Notes: generated by a model from the letters alone, not told the origin. 64,000 nt of DNA from Ephydatia muelleri (GCA_013339895.1 JABACO010000004.1:8891213-8955212); one strand, 5' to 3'; shown: positions 1 through 11,209, numbered from the stretch's first letter. Program-made: numbers and translations.

Positions 1-1334
1 TGATGCAGATGCAAGATGAGACTGATAGCTACACTGAGATGATCTCCCTCATCCTCCAGACTCACACTGACCATGAGATGGTAGCACTTGGAGATCTGCT
101 CCCCACTGAACTGAAGGCCACTCTGAAAAAGATCGAGAATGTGTCCCTCACTCCAAATCAGTCTAGTGATATACATGTGTCCCTGTATACAGATACTCTT
201 ATTAAGGAACTCTCCATATTTGGTCATGTAATGGACTCATCCCCATCTCTATCACAGAGCATATGGTATTCTAAGTTGGTGGCCAAGGTGAATGAAGTTT
301 ATGGTGTTAAAGTGGAGACCATGACCTCAAAGGGAGAGAGGTACCCATATGGTGGTCTACAGGTGAAGGCTGAGTTGAGGCCCAAGTCACAAGATGGAGC
401 AGTTATCCCAGGAGAGGTGGAGGACCATGGGGATGGTACCTACACCATCACCCTCACCCCTCAGACTGCTGGTCCTCACCAGCTCCTCATCACAATGGAT
501 GGTCAACATGTACAGAAGAGTCCTTGTGATCTTCATGTGAGAAGAGAGTACAGTACCTTATGTAACCCAGATCAAGTGATCAATTGTAGTGGTGGTCCAA
601 CAGGCATTGCCATCCATGACAGTGGAGACATCTATGTATCCTGTTGCAGTGATAACAGTATTCATGTGTTTGACCAAGCTGGCCAGCAGAGGAGAACCAT
701 AGGTAGTAGTGGGAGTGGTGATGGTCAGTTCAGAGGTCCACGTGGATTATTCATCAAGGGGGATGTGATGTATGTTGCTGACTGTGACAATCATCGCATT
801 CAGAAGTTGACAACAGGAGGACAGTTCTTGCAAAAGTTTGGTCAATTTGGATCAGGTCAGGGACAGTTTAATAAACCAATCTCAGTTATTGTCGACCATA
901 GTGATATATTGATTGTTGCTGACCACTGGAATCACAGAGTAGTACTATTAGATGAAGCTGGCACCTGGCTAAGTACCATAGAAGATAATGACCATCCTTT
1001 CAAGAACCCATATGGCCTTGCCTTGGATCCTCAAGGGAACATCCATGTTGCAGCTTATGGTTCTAACTGCATCAAAGTCTTCACACCTGAGAGGACCTAT
1101 GTCAGATCATATGGGAAAGTCAAGTGTCCATCTGGAATAGCGATTGACAAAGAAGGTTATAGTCTAGTTAATGAGCTCTGTGGTAACTGTCTTTCCATCT
1201 TTGATTCTCAAGGAAACAAGGTCCACACAGTTGATAATCTCAATGCACCCCGAGGTGTTATTCTATATTCTAAGACTGATAGCCTGTATGTAGCAAATAG
1301 TGATGCTAACACTGTATTCAAGTTTAATTTGTGA
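1..1334 (+). CDS. TRIM-NHL protein, copy A (5' end outside window)
   Basis: This is the C-terminal 443 residues of a TRIM2/3/71-type protein. What is visible is the end of the coiled coil, a filamin/ABP280 repeat at about residues 105-178 (core YPYGGLQVKAELRPKS, then DGTYTITLTPQTAGPH), and six NHL blades at about 190-443 (repeating G-x-Q-F, D-x-x-N-H-R-I/V-Q and Y/V-V-A-D motifs). In the family, RING and B-boxes give ubiquitin-ligase activity and the NHL propeller binds RNA or protein partners in the cytoplasm. The RING/B-box part lies to the left of the window. The frame is open to the TGA at 1332-1334. The stretch with YSKLVAKVNEVYGV matches copy E, whereas the last NHL blades (YGSNCIKV, NELCGNC) match copy D, so the copy is a mosaic. 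The family call is firm; activity of this copy cannot be judged. Confidence 0.9.
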   Translation, partial: MQMQDETDSYTEMISLILQTHTDHEMVALGDLLPTELKATLKKIENVSLTPNQSSDIHVSLYTDTLIKELSIFGHVMDSSPSLSQSIWYSKLVAKVNEVYGVKVETMTSKGERYPYGGLQVKAELRPKSQDGAVIPGEVEDHGDGTYTITLTPQTAGPHQLLITMDGQHVQKSPCDLHVRREYSTLCNPDQVINCSGGPTGIAIHDSGDIYVSCCSDNSIHVFDQAGQQRRTIGSSGSGDGQFRGPRGLFIKGDVMYVADCDNHRIQKLTTGGQFLQKFGQFGSGQGQFNKPISVIVDHSDILIVADHWNHRVVLLDEAGTWLSTIEDNDHPFKNPYGLALDPQGNIHVAAYGSNCIKVFTPERTYVRSYGKVKCPSGIAIDKEGYSLVNELCGNCLSIFDSQGNKVHTVDNLNAPRGVILYSKTDSLYVANSDANTVFKFNL

Positions 1335-1966
1335 TGTAATGTTTTATGTTTTCTATAATTCACTTCCTTCTAAGTTAGAAGACAATATTATGTTAAATGC
1401 ATCTGCATGAACTTCAACCTACTTCCTCCCTGAGACCATCACTCCCATCACTACCCTCTAAACATGTTCCCTTCCAACTTACTCCAATGGTCACATTTCA
1501 GACACATCTGATTTGAAAGTCCAGTCACCTATGACCTCAAAATATGCAGCTGACATGCCTCCACTAGTGTACACTAATTGGGACAATCTATTAGCCTGCA
1601 TTTCTCATGCCAGGGTGGATGCTTATTGCGAGTAATGAGAATAGTTTTTATGCACTAGCATGGTTATCAAGTGCCAATTAATTTTGATTCGTGATATCAT
1701 GTGACAAAGCACCATGTTGCATGACAGACCATTTCACAAATCCATATGATTTCAAGCACATATATTTGCTGTCATACTATAGTTGAAAATATGTTTCATT
1801 ATGTTATTGAGACACATTATTCATTATTTAGACCACAAATGATTGTTGACCATATATGGAGTATAAACACAGGAAAGGCATAAGGTCAATGTAGCTACTT
1901 GCTTCAATTTGCTTTCTCTGTGGTCAACCCATTCCTCCACAACTACACAGCATTGAAGAGACTAAA
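1335..1966 (+). other. Conserved 3' module of the TRIM-NHL unit
   Basis: This non-coding stretch follows the stop codon and recurs at 22801-23391 and 34798-35424, in shortened form at 11210-11477, and inverted at 18190-18610 and 42456-42783. It always lies between a TRIM-NHL gene (or its former site) and the 21-bp minisatellite in the direct copies. No coding potential was seen. Confidence 0.7.
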
Positions 1967-2798
1967 CAGTCATCATACGAGGGGCAGCAGCCATCAAATG
2001 AGAAGCTGCAATCATCATATGAGGGGCTGCAGTTATCATATGAGGGGCAGCAGTCATCATATGAGGGGCAGCAGTCATCATATGAGGGGCAGCAGTCATC
2101 ATATGAGGGGCAGCAGCCATCATATGAGAGGCTGCAATCATCATATGAGGGGCAGCAGTCATCATATGAGGGGCAGCAGTCATCATATGAGGGACAGCAG
2201 TCATCATATGAGGGGCAGCAGTCATCATATGAGGGGCTGCAGTCATCATATGAGGGGCAGCAGTCATCATATGAGGGGCTGCAGTCATCATATGAGGGGC
2301 TGCAGTCATCATATGAGGGGCTGCAGTCATCATATGAGGGGCAGCAGTCATCATATGAGAGGCTGCAGTCATCATATGAGGGGCTACAGTCATCATATGA
2401 AGGGCTGCAGACATCATATGAGAGGCTGCAATCATCATATGAGTGGCTGCAATCATCATATGAGTGGCTGCAGTCATCATATGAGGGGCTGCAGTCATCA
2501 TATGAGAGGCTGCAGTCATCATATGAGAGGCTGCAATCATCATATGAGTGGCTGCAGTAATGCTAAATTGCTATTTGAACGGATAGGTTTTTGCGAATAT
2601 CCGAATAACCCGAATAACCTGATAACCGGTTACACACCCTAGCTACAGTCATCATATGAGGGGCTGCAGTCATCATATGAGGGGCTGCAGTCATCATATG
2701 AGGGGCTGCAGTCATCATATGAGGGGCTGCAGTCATCATATGAGGGGCTGCAGTCATCATATGAGGGGCTGCAGTCATCATATGAGGGGCTGCAGTCA
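1967..2798. repeat. 21-bp minisatellite, unit A
   Basis: Tandem copies of a 21-bp unit with core TCATATGAGGGGCTGCAG run from 1967 to 2558 and again from 2642 to 2798, split by an 83-bp transposon end. Variants alternate GGGGCTG with GGGGCAG and CAGT with CAAT. Because 21 is a multiple of three, several frames stay open and read as SHHMRGC or MMTAAPH repeats. I treat these as non-coding. Confidence 0.95.
2559..2641 (+). mobile_element. 83-bp terminal fragment of the hAT element
   Basis: The 83 bases match, without length change, the last 83 bases of the hAT element at 16984-18167 (its 18085-18167), ending in the terminal motif GGTTACACACCCTA. The fragment interrupts the minisatellite. The flanks GCTGCAGT (2551-2558) and GCTACAGT (2642-2649) agree at 7 of 8 bases, as an aged 8-bp target duplication would, but both also occur as minisatellite variants. 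Confidence 0.85.
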
Positions 2799-2929
2799 TT
2801 ATTTATTGTTTGAAAGCCTCTCCTTCATCCCTCCCACACCCATATGAGTTTGTGCCATAGGCTAATACCACATCACCACTTCCATGAATTCAAACGGTTT
2901 ATTACAACATCTGTCATCACACACCAAAC

Positions 2930-3440
2930 AGCACATAGACAGACACACACATGATGGAACACACACACGACAGACACACACACACACACAAACAGATGCA
3001 CAGACACACACGGACACACACAAGCTCACGCAGACACACACGAAATATATAGACACTCACGAAATACACATACAGTGTAGGCACACACCGGCACACACAC
3101 GCACACACAGATCCACACACAACATACACACATGCACAGACTCACAGGCACACACAGATACACTCACGACAGACACGCACTCAGATGCATAGACACACAC
3201 AGACGCACACAAGTATACATAGACACACACATAAAATACACAGACACACCCACAGAGACACACACAGACATGCACACAGACTCACACACAAAATACATAT
3301 AGACACACATGCACTGACACAACAGACACACACTCACAGATACACACACGATACACACAGACACACACACAGATACATAGTCGCACACACAGACACGCAC
3401 ATGTGCACAGAACGTGACACACGAAGCACACACTGTTGTT
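2930..3440. repeat. Degenerate CA-rich block, unit A
   Basis: About 500 bases of imperfect ACAC/ACAGACACACAC sequence. It recurs in unit C at 23935-24435 and is missing from unit B. Its vocabulary, read on the other strand (TGTGTGTCTGTG), is the same as that of the GT-rich block 0.6 kb downstream. Apparent reading frames rich in HTHT or CVCV are compositional. Confidence 0.9.
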
Positions 3441-4078
3441 CATGGGGAAATAAACAGTAGTTCTCTCTAATAATGATGGTGCACACATTTTCTCTCACTG
3501 AATGCCTTCTTTGCACATCTATCCATTGAACAGCTCATGAGACCACGAGACATGTCTACACTGCACATACATGTCGGTACATGTAGCAACGTGTAGCAAC
3601 ATGATATGTACACTGTAGTGTCATAGGACTGGTCCTTTATGCATACCTAAAGTCTTATGCATGTTGCAGGGACCCTCCACACACACACACCACAATTTTT
3701 TTGGCCAACTGTATAAATTTTAAAATATCATCAACCAAAGATAGCCGACAACTTTTCGATGACAGAATTCTTGCATTTCTACATTGAACAGCTCATGAAC
3801 AGACGTGTGTACCAAAATATTTAATTATTCATTTTGCTCAAAAGAAATCAGCCTCTCTCCCCCCCCCCCCCTTCCCCCCCCCCCCCCCCCCCACCGCCCA
3901 ACATGCACTTTTAAAATTGTACCATGGACCCAGTGCTGTGGTGAATACTTTGCCACATGCATACAGTGGTGTGGGACACCAATCCTATGGGGGTACAATG
4001 CATGTACACTGAGGACCAATTCTTTGGGGTATGATGCATGTACATGACATAGAGCTCTATGTAGGTACATGTAGCTAC
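3441..4078. other. Non-coding spacer with poly-C tract
   Basis: This spacer between the CA-rich and GT-rich blocks is shared with 12235-12785 and 24436-25052. It contains interrupted poly-C runs at about 3860-3892. No gene was recognised. Confidence 0.6.
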
Positions 4079-4545
4079 GTGTGTGTGTCTGTGTATGCGC
4101 ACATGTGTGTCTGTGTGTGTGTCTGTGTATGTGCGATTGTGTGTCTGTATGTATGTTGTGTGTGTGCCTGTCGTGTGTGTATGGCGTGTCTGTGTCTTCT
4201 TTGTGCGTATGCGTGTCTGTGCGTACATGTGTGTCTGTGTGCTTGTGTGTGTCCATATGTATCTGAGTCTGTGTGTGTATGTCTGTCATGCGTGTCAGTC
4301 TGTCGTACATCTGTGTGAATCTGTGTCCATGTGCGTGTCTGTGTTTATGTCGTGTGTGTGCGTATGTGTCAGTGCATGTGTTTGTCGAGTGTGTGTGTGT
4401 GCTTGTGTGTCTGTGACGTGTATTTCATGTGTGCCTGTGTGTGTATGCCCGTGTCTGTGTCCGTATGTGTGTCTGTGTCCTATGTGTGTGTGTGTCTGTA
4501 TGTTGTGTGTCGTGCCTGTGTGAGTGTCTTTGCGTGTGTATTGCC
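4079..4545. repeat. Degenerate GT-rich block, unit A
   Basis: Imperfect TGTGTGTCTGTG sequence, the mirrored counterpart of the CA-rich block at 2930-3440. It recurs at 12786-13255 and 25053-25460, always followed by the same TTTATACAGTGGTGTGTG sequence and a gypsy fragment. Confidence 0.9.
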
Positions 4546-4559
4546 ACATTTATACAGTG

Positions 4560-4965
4560 GTGTGTGTTGTGCAAGTGTGCAATTTATGTGTACATTTAGA
4601 GGACCAGATGGGGACACAATGTATTCAATCCTTGGAAACACGATACATGTACAGAAAGCTTGGTACACAAATCGGCATAGAATCAGTAGTCTGTACAAAC
4701 ATGCACAAGTGCACAAGAGCCCTGATGGCCTGTTGCTGGGGAGTTGTGGCACATACTCAGGGCCTTCTGGTGCAGTGTTTCTGGCAACAAAGGGACCACA
4801 ATGGTGTCCAATGTAGGACCTGGCTGGTACTTCCTGCACACAATACCATCCACTGTGTCCAGTTGTGACCAGAGATGGGCATATCTTCTCAGCGGTGGTT
4901 GTTTCCAATTTCTGTGTGGAAAGTGTTGCTCAGACTGTATAGCTGCTGGATTGTGTTGTCATACG
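4560..4965 (-). mobile_element. Ty3/gypsy pol fragment, unit A
   Basis: The minus strand encodes the linker between RNase H and integrase (WYCVQEVPARSYIGHH and VPQLPSNRPSG regions). It aligns with 13276-13590 and 25485-25900. It is a short relic without reverse transcriptase, interrupted at about 4963 by CA-rich DNA. Confidence 0.75.
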
Positions 4966-5232
4966 CATGTGTACACACACACATCACTCATATCACACAC
5001 ACACATCACACACATTACACACACACACACATTTCCCCAGTCCACTGACCCAGCTTTCCTATACTCTCACCTGTGGTGTATCTCTTCTCTGGAGCATAGT
5101 GTTTGGCACCATAGGGCGCAGATTGGCAGCAGGTGACTGAACTCTAATGTGAGGGGAGAACCAACGTGTATTTTTGTGTGGGTGGTTGTGTATATTTGTG
5201 AGTGCATGTGTGATCTAGTGTGGTGCATATTG

Positions 5233-5326
<94 letters not shown>

Positions 5327-5523
5327 AGTTTATGCTATAACTGGATATTGTCTCATCAGGATCAACACCCAGGCCAGATCTACTAGTCCTTTGATCATCA
5401 ATAGAAAAATCATTCAATGCTTTGTACCTAGAATGAGAGGATTGTGTTCTGTTATAGTTATGTAGATGTTGCATGTGGTTGTGTGCATCCATCCTATAAC
5501 CCTCACACACCCACACTTCCTTA
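4966..5523. repeat. GT microsatellite and shared spacer
   Basis: A pure GT run fills 5234-5324. The sequence around it (5037-5523) matches 18910-19385 of the next unit. No gene was seen. Confidence 0.85.
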
Positions 5524-5639
5524 GGTCAGGAATTTATGTTACCGTAAAGCCGGCGTATTATCTACGCCAGCGTTACGGCGTCATTAAAAATGGCGTATAG
5601 GAGGTGGCATTGTAGCAGAAGTGTTACAGGGGCGGATCT

Positions 5640-5677
<38 letters not shown>

Positions 5678-6089
5678 CGGGGGCATTATCACTTTAATAA
5701 TACAAAAGCATGAAAGTACATGTACTACAAATACTAGTATGTAGCTAGTTTATGCATTTTTTGTCATACAGTGAGGCGGAGAGCATTCGTGGTCGCTTTT
5801 GAATGGTCGCGAAGCGTTAATACGTCTTTCATACGCTACATCAGCAGTTACACGGTACGATTACGTAACATGAATATATAATTAGATGAACGGAAGGGGG
5901 GGGGGGGGGGGCACGTGCCCCCGGTGCCCCCTCCCCCCCCCCCCCCCCCCCCAGATCCGCCCCTGTAACACTTCTGCTACAATGCCACCTCCTATAATGA
6001 CGCCGTAACGCTGGCGTAGATAATACGCCGGCTCTACGGTAACGTAAATTCCTGACCTAAGGAAGTGTGGGTGTGTGAGGGTTATATAT
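5497..6089. repeat. Large inverted repeat with poly-G/poly-C linkers
   Basis: The arm at about 5497-5640 is repeated in reverse complement at about 5950-6089. It includes host-like flank (CCTCACACACCCACACTTCC), a block rich in GGCGTA/TACGCC, and a CAGGGGCGGATCT motif next to homopolymeric G. The centre (5680-5900) also occurs inverted near 27320-27730 and is therefore an independent repeat family. The homopolymers make the exact local length uncertain. Confidence 0.8.
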
Positions 6090-8671
6090 CTAGCTTAAAC
6101 TGCTATATCTTAGGCCCCATGCACGAAGTTTCTGTTCAAGATATTGATACCATACTACCCTCACTTTCAGAGTGGGCTTCACGTACACACATCTATAAGT
6201 TTAAGGATGGTTCATTGCTGGATTCTCTTACGGAGGAAGTAAGTTAATTCAGATCATAGTTGAGTCTATTAATAATATTAATTTCATAGGAATACACAAC
6301 ATTGGCTTCTGTTCATTCCATGTAGTTAAAGTCTATTGAATATGCCAGTCATTATGGTGCCGCTTATGGTTTAGACTGATGACACAAGTGGGAACAAGGA
6401 ACAAATTTGATTCCTGGTGTTTCCAGCTTGCTGGGCTGCCTAAGAAGGAAAATGCAAACCTGCAAAACATTCATTTCATATGTAGTTCCAATAAAGCGCC
6501 AGTGATGGAAATGGCTAAGCCTTTAGTTTAACAGTTTCTAGCACTGAGGATGGCATTGTTCTTTTTGATGCATTACTGCAGTATGATGTGAGCACCTATT
6601 TTGTGCTTCCTCTGACAATTCTCTGTGCTTCACAGTTGTGCAGTCACATGGCGGCTACCTCTACTATGTTCTGCAGAATATGCAATGTAAGAAATATGGG
6701 CATGTACATACTTTTTTTTTCACATGTTTTACATTGCTTTCCAAGGCTGATGTTAGGACCTCTACCTTCATATTGTTTGTAGCAGTAGACAAAAATGTAC
6801 AACTCTATCTCAAATCCAGCGTATAAAATCTGCTCGGACAAAGATACAGAAGCAAGATATGCGGAAACAGCATGGTATTACTGATGTTCTTCACCTCCCA
6901 ATGAATCTTCATAGGTATGGATATCATTCAGTATATTATATCCTTATTTCTGCTAGGGGTACTCCACTTGAAGTTTTGCACACACTTCTTCTAGGACCAT
7001 ACAAGTATCTTCTGCGGGCGACAATGGCTAAGTTGTCAAAAAAACAACGCACTCAGCTGTCTGCTCTTTTGTCTGCATTTCCATCATCTGGCTTCACCAG
7101 TAGAATCTCAAGAAACATTGCAAAGAATTACAAGTCTTTTGTTGGTAGGGATTTTAAGACACTGGCACAGATGGCTCTCTTCGTCCTTTCACCATTCCTG
7201 GCTCCTGCTGAGATTGAAGTGTGGCTAGCTTTATCAAAGGTAAGCACCTGAGCATGTATACAATATTTCCTAATTCTTTATATAACACTTCATGCAGGTG
7301 TTTAAATTCGCTTACTGTGACACAGTCAATCCAGAGAGTATGGGTTATTATGAAACCATTGTTCAGAATTTTGTTGCTACTACTGTAGTACACGGCATTT
7401 TCCTACTTTACGGAGGAAGTCCAAAATCCACTTGCTTCTTCCTCTTCCTGAACATATGCGAATGCTTGGTCCGACATCTTGTTATAACACCGAAAGGTTT
7501 GTGGATTTCCATGTAAAAATTCTGCATTTATTTTAATTTTTATCCTAAGATGTGAGAGCTACAATTCGCTAATAAGACTGCAGGAATATTTACAGTAACA
7601 GGCAAGCCCCTAGCAAAGATATTGCTAATAGCTTTGCGATTCAGGAGAGCATCAGGTTTGCATTTGCAGGAAGTAGCTATTCCCCTACTGAAAGGTTTGC
7701 AAACCTTTTACAACTATGTACATATCCATGTATTTTTTACTTCTTAGGTGTGGAGATGATCTCATAGCACTTTATCACTCGATGGGAGTGCAACGCTATC
7801 TTGGTGGAACATCTGTGCAGCACGACAAACCAATTCATCAACCTGGTACATTATGAAAGGTCATGTAAGTTCTGCTCCTGCATTGATACTATTATCATTT
7901 TACAGCATGTGGGTTCTTCAGAGTTGGGGTCTATTGTGTTGAATGCCCGGACCTGGGTAATACTACCTCATTATATGACCTCAAAGATTTCACTCTGCTA
8001 TTGCCACCTGGTATAACCCTTTCAACTATTGGCCATTTTGCAAAGCCTATCATTGGGGCAGATGGCAAAGTTATCAATCTGTGTGACCATGTGGTTTACA
8101 CTGTAGAGAAGCGATATTCAGTCAGTTGTAATACTTGTTTACAATTGTTTATATAAATTTCTCACTTCCAGCTAGAAACAGGAACTTTTTGTGGCTCATT
8201 TCAAGCCGAAATTGGAACCTTCTGTGTACATGGAGCCCATTGTGGATGCCCAACAGAAAACCTGTTTTCAACAACTTCGATTGTCCTCTGCTTTTGAGGA
8301 CAAATGTAATTCGTCTTATTCCTGCAGCATGTCTGAAGCATGCAGTTCTGTTGCTCATCAGTGTGATTCACGCTGCGGATGGCTGGAAAAGGACCAACCT
8401 ACACAAGTGGAAAAGGAACTGATTAGTGGGAACACAACAGTGTTTGAACACAACTGGAACAATAACAAATATTGCTTCAATGTATATTGTATGTCTATCG
8501 CTTTGTAAATAATTAGATGAGCAATAAAAACCATTCAAAACTATGACGCCGACGTATTGGGGGCGTATAGGGTACTGAGGCGTATTGCTGGCGTATTGAA
8601 GGCGTACACGCCGGTGATACGCCACGTTTTGTACGCCAAATAATTTTGGCGGTACCCACCACCGGCGTATT
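5524..8671. mobile_element. 3.1-kb DNA transposon with TACGCC subterminal repeats
   Basis: The flanks match neighbouring units: CTTAGG before 5524 corresponds to about 19385, and CAGTGCCTTACAACTCC after 8671 corresponds to 19651 and 36830. In between, unit A holds foreign DNA in place of about 270 shared bases. Both ends are crowded with GGCGTA/TACGCC motifs (about 5540-5600, its inverted copy at 5990-6050, and 8540-8665), like the transposase-binding subterminal repeats of CACTA-type elements. The interior carries the transposase-like remnant at 6093-8508. The exact termini are unresolved because the left end is inside the inverted duplication. Confidence 0.6.
6093..8508 (+). pseudogene. Transposase-like multi-exon gene remnant, unclassified family
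   Basis: Conserved-looking coding islands appear in order. They are an entry exon at 6093-6240 ending in a GTAAGT donor, LAGLPKKENANLQNIHF at about 6425-6480, SQLCSHMAATSTMFCRIC at about 6625-6690, PLEVLHTLLLGPYKYLLRAT at about 6960-7025, a region with VFKFAYCDTVNPESMGYYET at about 7300-7360, KIHLLLPLPEHMRMLGPTSC followed by YNTERF at about 7422-7500, NRQAPSKDIANSFA at about 7595-7640, and a cysteine-rich tail at 8360-8500. The order and motifs resemble a multicopy family that I know from fungal genomes (H-L-L-x-H-L-P ... F-G-P ... T-E-R-F, then N-x-Q-A-P-S-R-D-I-A), related in style to TNP2/CACTA transposases. Frame changes between islands suggest both introns and decay. The family link is from memory of motif style and needs a search. 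Confidence 0.5.
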
Positions 8672-8808
8672 TTTCAGTGCCTTACAACTCCGCAGTACGC
8701 TATGTTTTCCCCTATCCAAACAACTACACTGTTATTAGATCAGGGCACTGGCTGTACCACGTGCTCTGAATAACATTCCAAATAAGAAAACCAAACAACA
8801 AAGACGTA
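8672..8808 (+). promoter_or_regulatory. Proximal promoter of TRIM-NHL copy B
   Basis: This aligns with the promoter of copy E. It keeps the CACGTG E-box (in ACCACGTGCTC, about 8757-8767), but the forward CCAAT is altered to CCAAA and the inverted CCAAT (GATTGG) is lost through a short deletion. A role in transcription is inferred from position and conservation. Confidence 0.45.
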
Positions 8809-11209
8809 ATGTCGGGATTTCAAGGTACGGGAAAACCATGTGGGGATAACATCACTCAATCAGAAAGTACACAAAAGCCATCGAAGCGCGTACGATGCCA
8901 ACAAGAACTTCGAACGTCAGGAGAGCCATGTTGCGACGAGAGCGGAACACACCGAGAGGTGCATGTGGCGTTCAAAAAGTTTAAGCAAAACAGTATAGAA
9001 GAAAAGTAAGTGTCACAAAAAGAATGAACTTAACATCTGACTAGTTATTCCATTTGTTTTCTTCTACAGTTTTGCTTCATTTCCTCCACACATCACATGT
9101 CAGTTGTGTTCTAAGCATTACAAAGAACCCAGAATTCTTCCATGTCTCCACTCTTTCTGTGAGCAGTGTCTATACAAGAGAATAGAGAGGTCTGGGACCA
9201 AGCAGAACATGGAGTGTCCTACCTGTCAGAGAAGTATCACCATACCAGAGGGTGGAGTCAATGCTATACCTCAGAACCTCCATCTTGGCTTTGAAGTGGA
9301 GGTGGCTGGGTACATCTCCAAGATTGGCAGTGATGGTGAAAAGTCATGTGATGCTTGCATTGATGGGAGCACGGGGCCTGCAGTGGTGTTCTGTTGCACA
9401 TGTCATCATCTTCTTTGCAAGCTGTGCCATGACCACCACAAACGTAATAAGATATTGCAGCATCATCAGATGGTTGGGCTAGACAAGGAGTCACTCAAAG
9501 TACTTTCATCCATAATGAAACCAACTGAACATCACTGTTCCCATCCTCATCATGAAAAAGATCAGTTGAAGTTTTACTGTGAGCCTTGCCAATTACTGAC
9601 ATGCAGAGACTGTACCCTCGTCCTCCACAAGAACCACAGGACCAATGAGGTGTGCAATATTGCAAAGGTCCACAGAGATGCCATGAGAGAGGCACTTGTG
9701 TGTGCTCAAGAAGTGAGTTCAAAGCTGACCAGAGCCATAGATGCCAATGACAAGATGGCAGAACAGGTTGGAACTTCCAGAGAGAATGCCACACTGATCA
9801 TTACCCAAGCCTTTGAACAGCTCCACCAAACCATTGAGGAAAGAAAAAAGACACTGTTGTCAGAGATGGAGACTATTGCACTTTCCAAGACAACAGCTCT
9901 GGCCCTCCAAAAGGAACAGTTGATGAAGATGCAAGATGAGATGGATCGCTACACTGAGATGACCTCCCTCATCCTCCAGACTCACACTGATCATGAGATA
10001 GTAGCACTTGGAGATCTGCTCCCCACTGAACTGAAGGCCACCCTGAAAAAGATCGAGAATGTGTCCCTCACTCCAAATCAGTCTAGTGATATACATGTGT
10101 CCCTGCATACAGATACTCTTATTAAGGAACTCTCCATATTTGGTGATGTAATGGACTCATCCCCATCTCCATCACAAAGCACATGGTCTTCTGAGTCAGT
10201 GGCCAAGGTGAAGAAAATGTATTGTATTAAAGTAGAGACCATGACCTCAAAGGAAGAGAGGTACCCATATGGTGGTCTACAGGTGAGGGCTGAACTGAGG
10301 TCCAAGTCACAGGATGGAGCAGTTATCCCAGGAAAGGTGGAGGACCATGGGGATGGTACCTACACCATCACCCTCACCCCTCAGACTGCTGGTCCTCACC
10401 AGCTCTTCATCACAATGGATGGTCAACATGTACAGAAGAATCCTTGTGACCTTTATGTGAGAAAAGACTACAGCACCTTATGTAATCCAGATCAAGTGAT
10501 CAATTGTAGTGGTGGTCCATCAGGTATTGCCATCCATGACAGTGGAGACATCTATGTAGTCTGTTTCAGTGATAACTGCATTCATGTGTTTGACCAAGCT
10601 GGCCAGCAGAAGAGAACCATAGGTAGTAGTGGGAGTGGTGATGGTCAGTTCAACAGACCACATGGCTTATTCATCAAGGGGGATGTGATGTATGTTGCTG
10701 ATTATCGCATTCAGAAGTTGACAACAGGAGGACAGTTCTTGAAAAAGTTTGGTCAATTTGGATCAGGTCAGGGACAGTTTAATAAACCAATCTCAGTTAT
10801 TGTCGACCAAAGAGATAGGTTGATTGTTGCTGATTTCTGCAATCACAGAGTAGTGATATTAGATGAAGCTGGCACCTGGCTAAGTACCATAGAAGATAAT
10901 GACCACACATTCAAGAACCCATGTGGCCTTGCCTTGGACCCTCTAGGGTGCATCCATGTTGCAGCCGTTAATTCTAACTGCATCAAAGTCTTCACACCTG
11001 AGGGGACCTATGTCAGATCATATGGGAATGTAAAGGGTCCATCTGGAATAGTGATTGACGAAGAAGGTTATAGTCTAGTTAATGAGTTCAGTGGTAATTG
11101 TCTTTCCATCTTTGATCCTCAAGGAAGCAAGGTCCACACCATTGGCAATCTCATTGCACCCCGAGGTGTTATTCTATATTTTAAGACTGGTAGCCTAGCC
11201 TGTATGTGA
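8809..11209 (+). CDS. TRIM-NHL protein, copy B (RING, 2 B-boxes, filamin, NHL; truncated C-end)
   Basis: Two exons, 8809-9005 and 9070-11209, are joined by a 64-bp GT-AG intron and give 778 residues. The start is ATG 8809, conserved in all copies. Exon 1 encodes a 66-residue Cys-containing leader. Exon 2 opens with the RING (CQLC, CLHSFC, CPTC), then B-box 1 (CDAC, CCTCHHLLCKLC), B-box 2 (about 218-262), coiled coil, filamin repeat and NHL blades. The expected role is a cytoplasmic E3 ubiquitin ligase with a binding propeller. Two lesions are visible. Nine bases are missing in one blade (ADYRIQKL in place of ADCGNNRIQKL). Near the end a duplicated TAGCC shifts the frame, so the protein stops at GSLACM and loses the last roughly 16 residues that close the propeller. 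The coding frame is otherwise intact. Confidence 0.9.

Noticed and set aside
1899..2847. Long frames reading SHHMRGC (plus) or MMTAAPH (minus) over the 21-bp minisatellite, also at 11471-12112, 23261-23770 and 41792-42600
   Set aside because: The unit length is a multiple of three and the unit has no stop in several frames on both strands. There is no conserved start, splice context or homology outside the repeat.
2862..4549. Cys/Val-rich and His/Thr-rich frames over CA/GT blocks, also in units B, C and E and in pure CA/GT runs
   Set aside because: Compositional frames without stops. They overlap on both strands and have no protein-like sequence.
9104..9112. Start of TRIM-NHL proteins at the first codon of the RING exon (9104, 20647, 31912, 37287)
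   Set aside because: The codon there is TTG inside CQLC. An upstream exon with a conserved ATG and a precise GT-AG intron restores the first RING cysteines in copies B, C and E.
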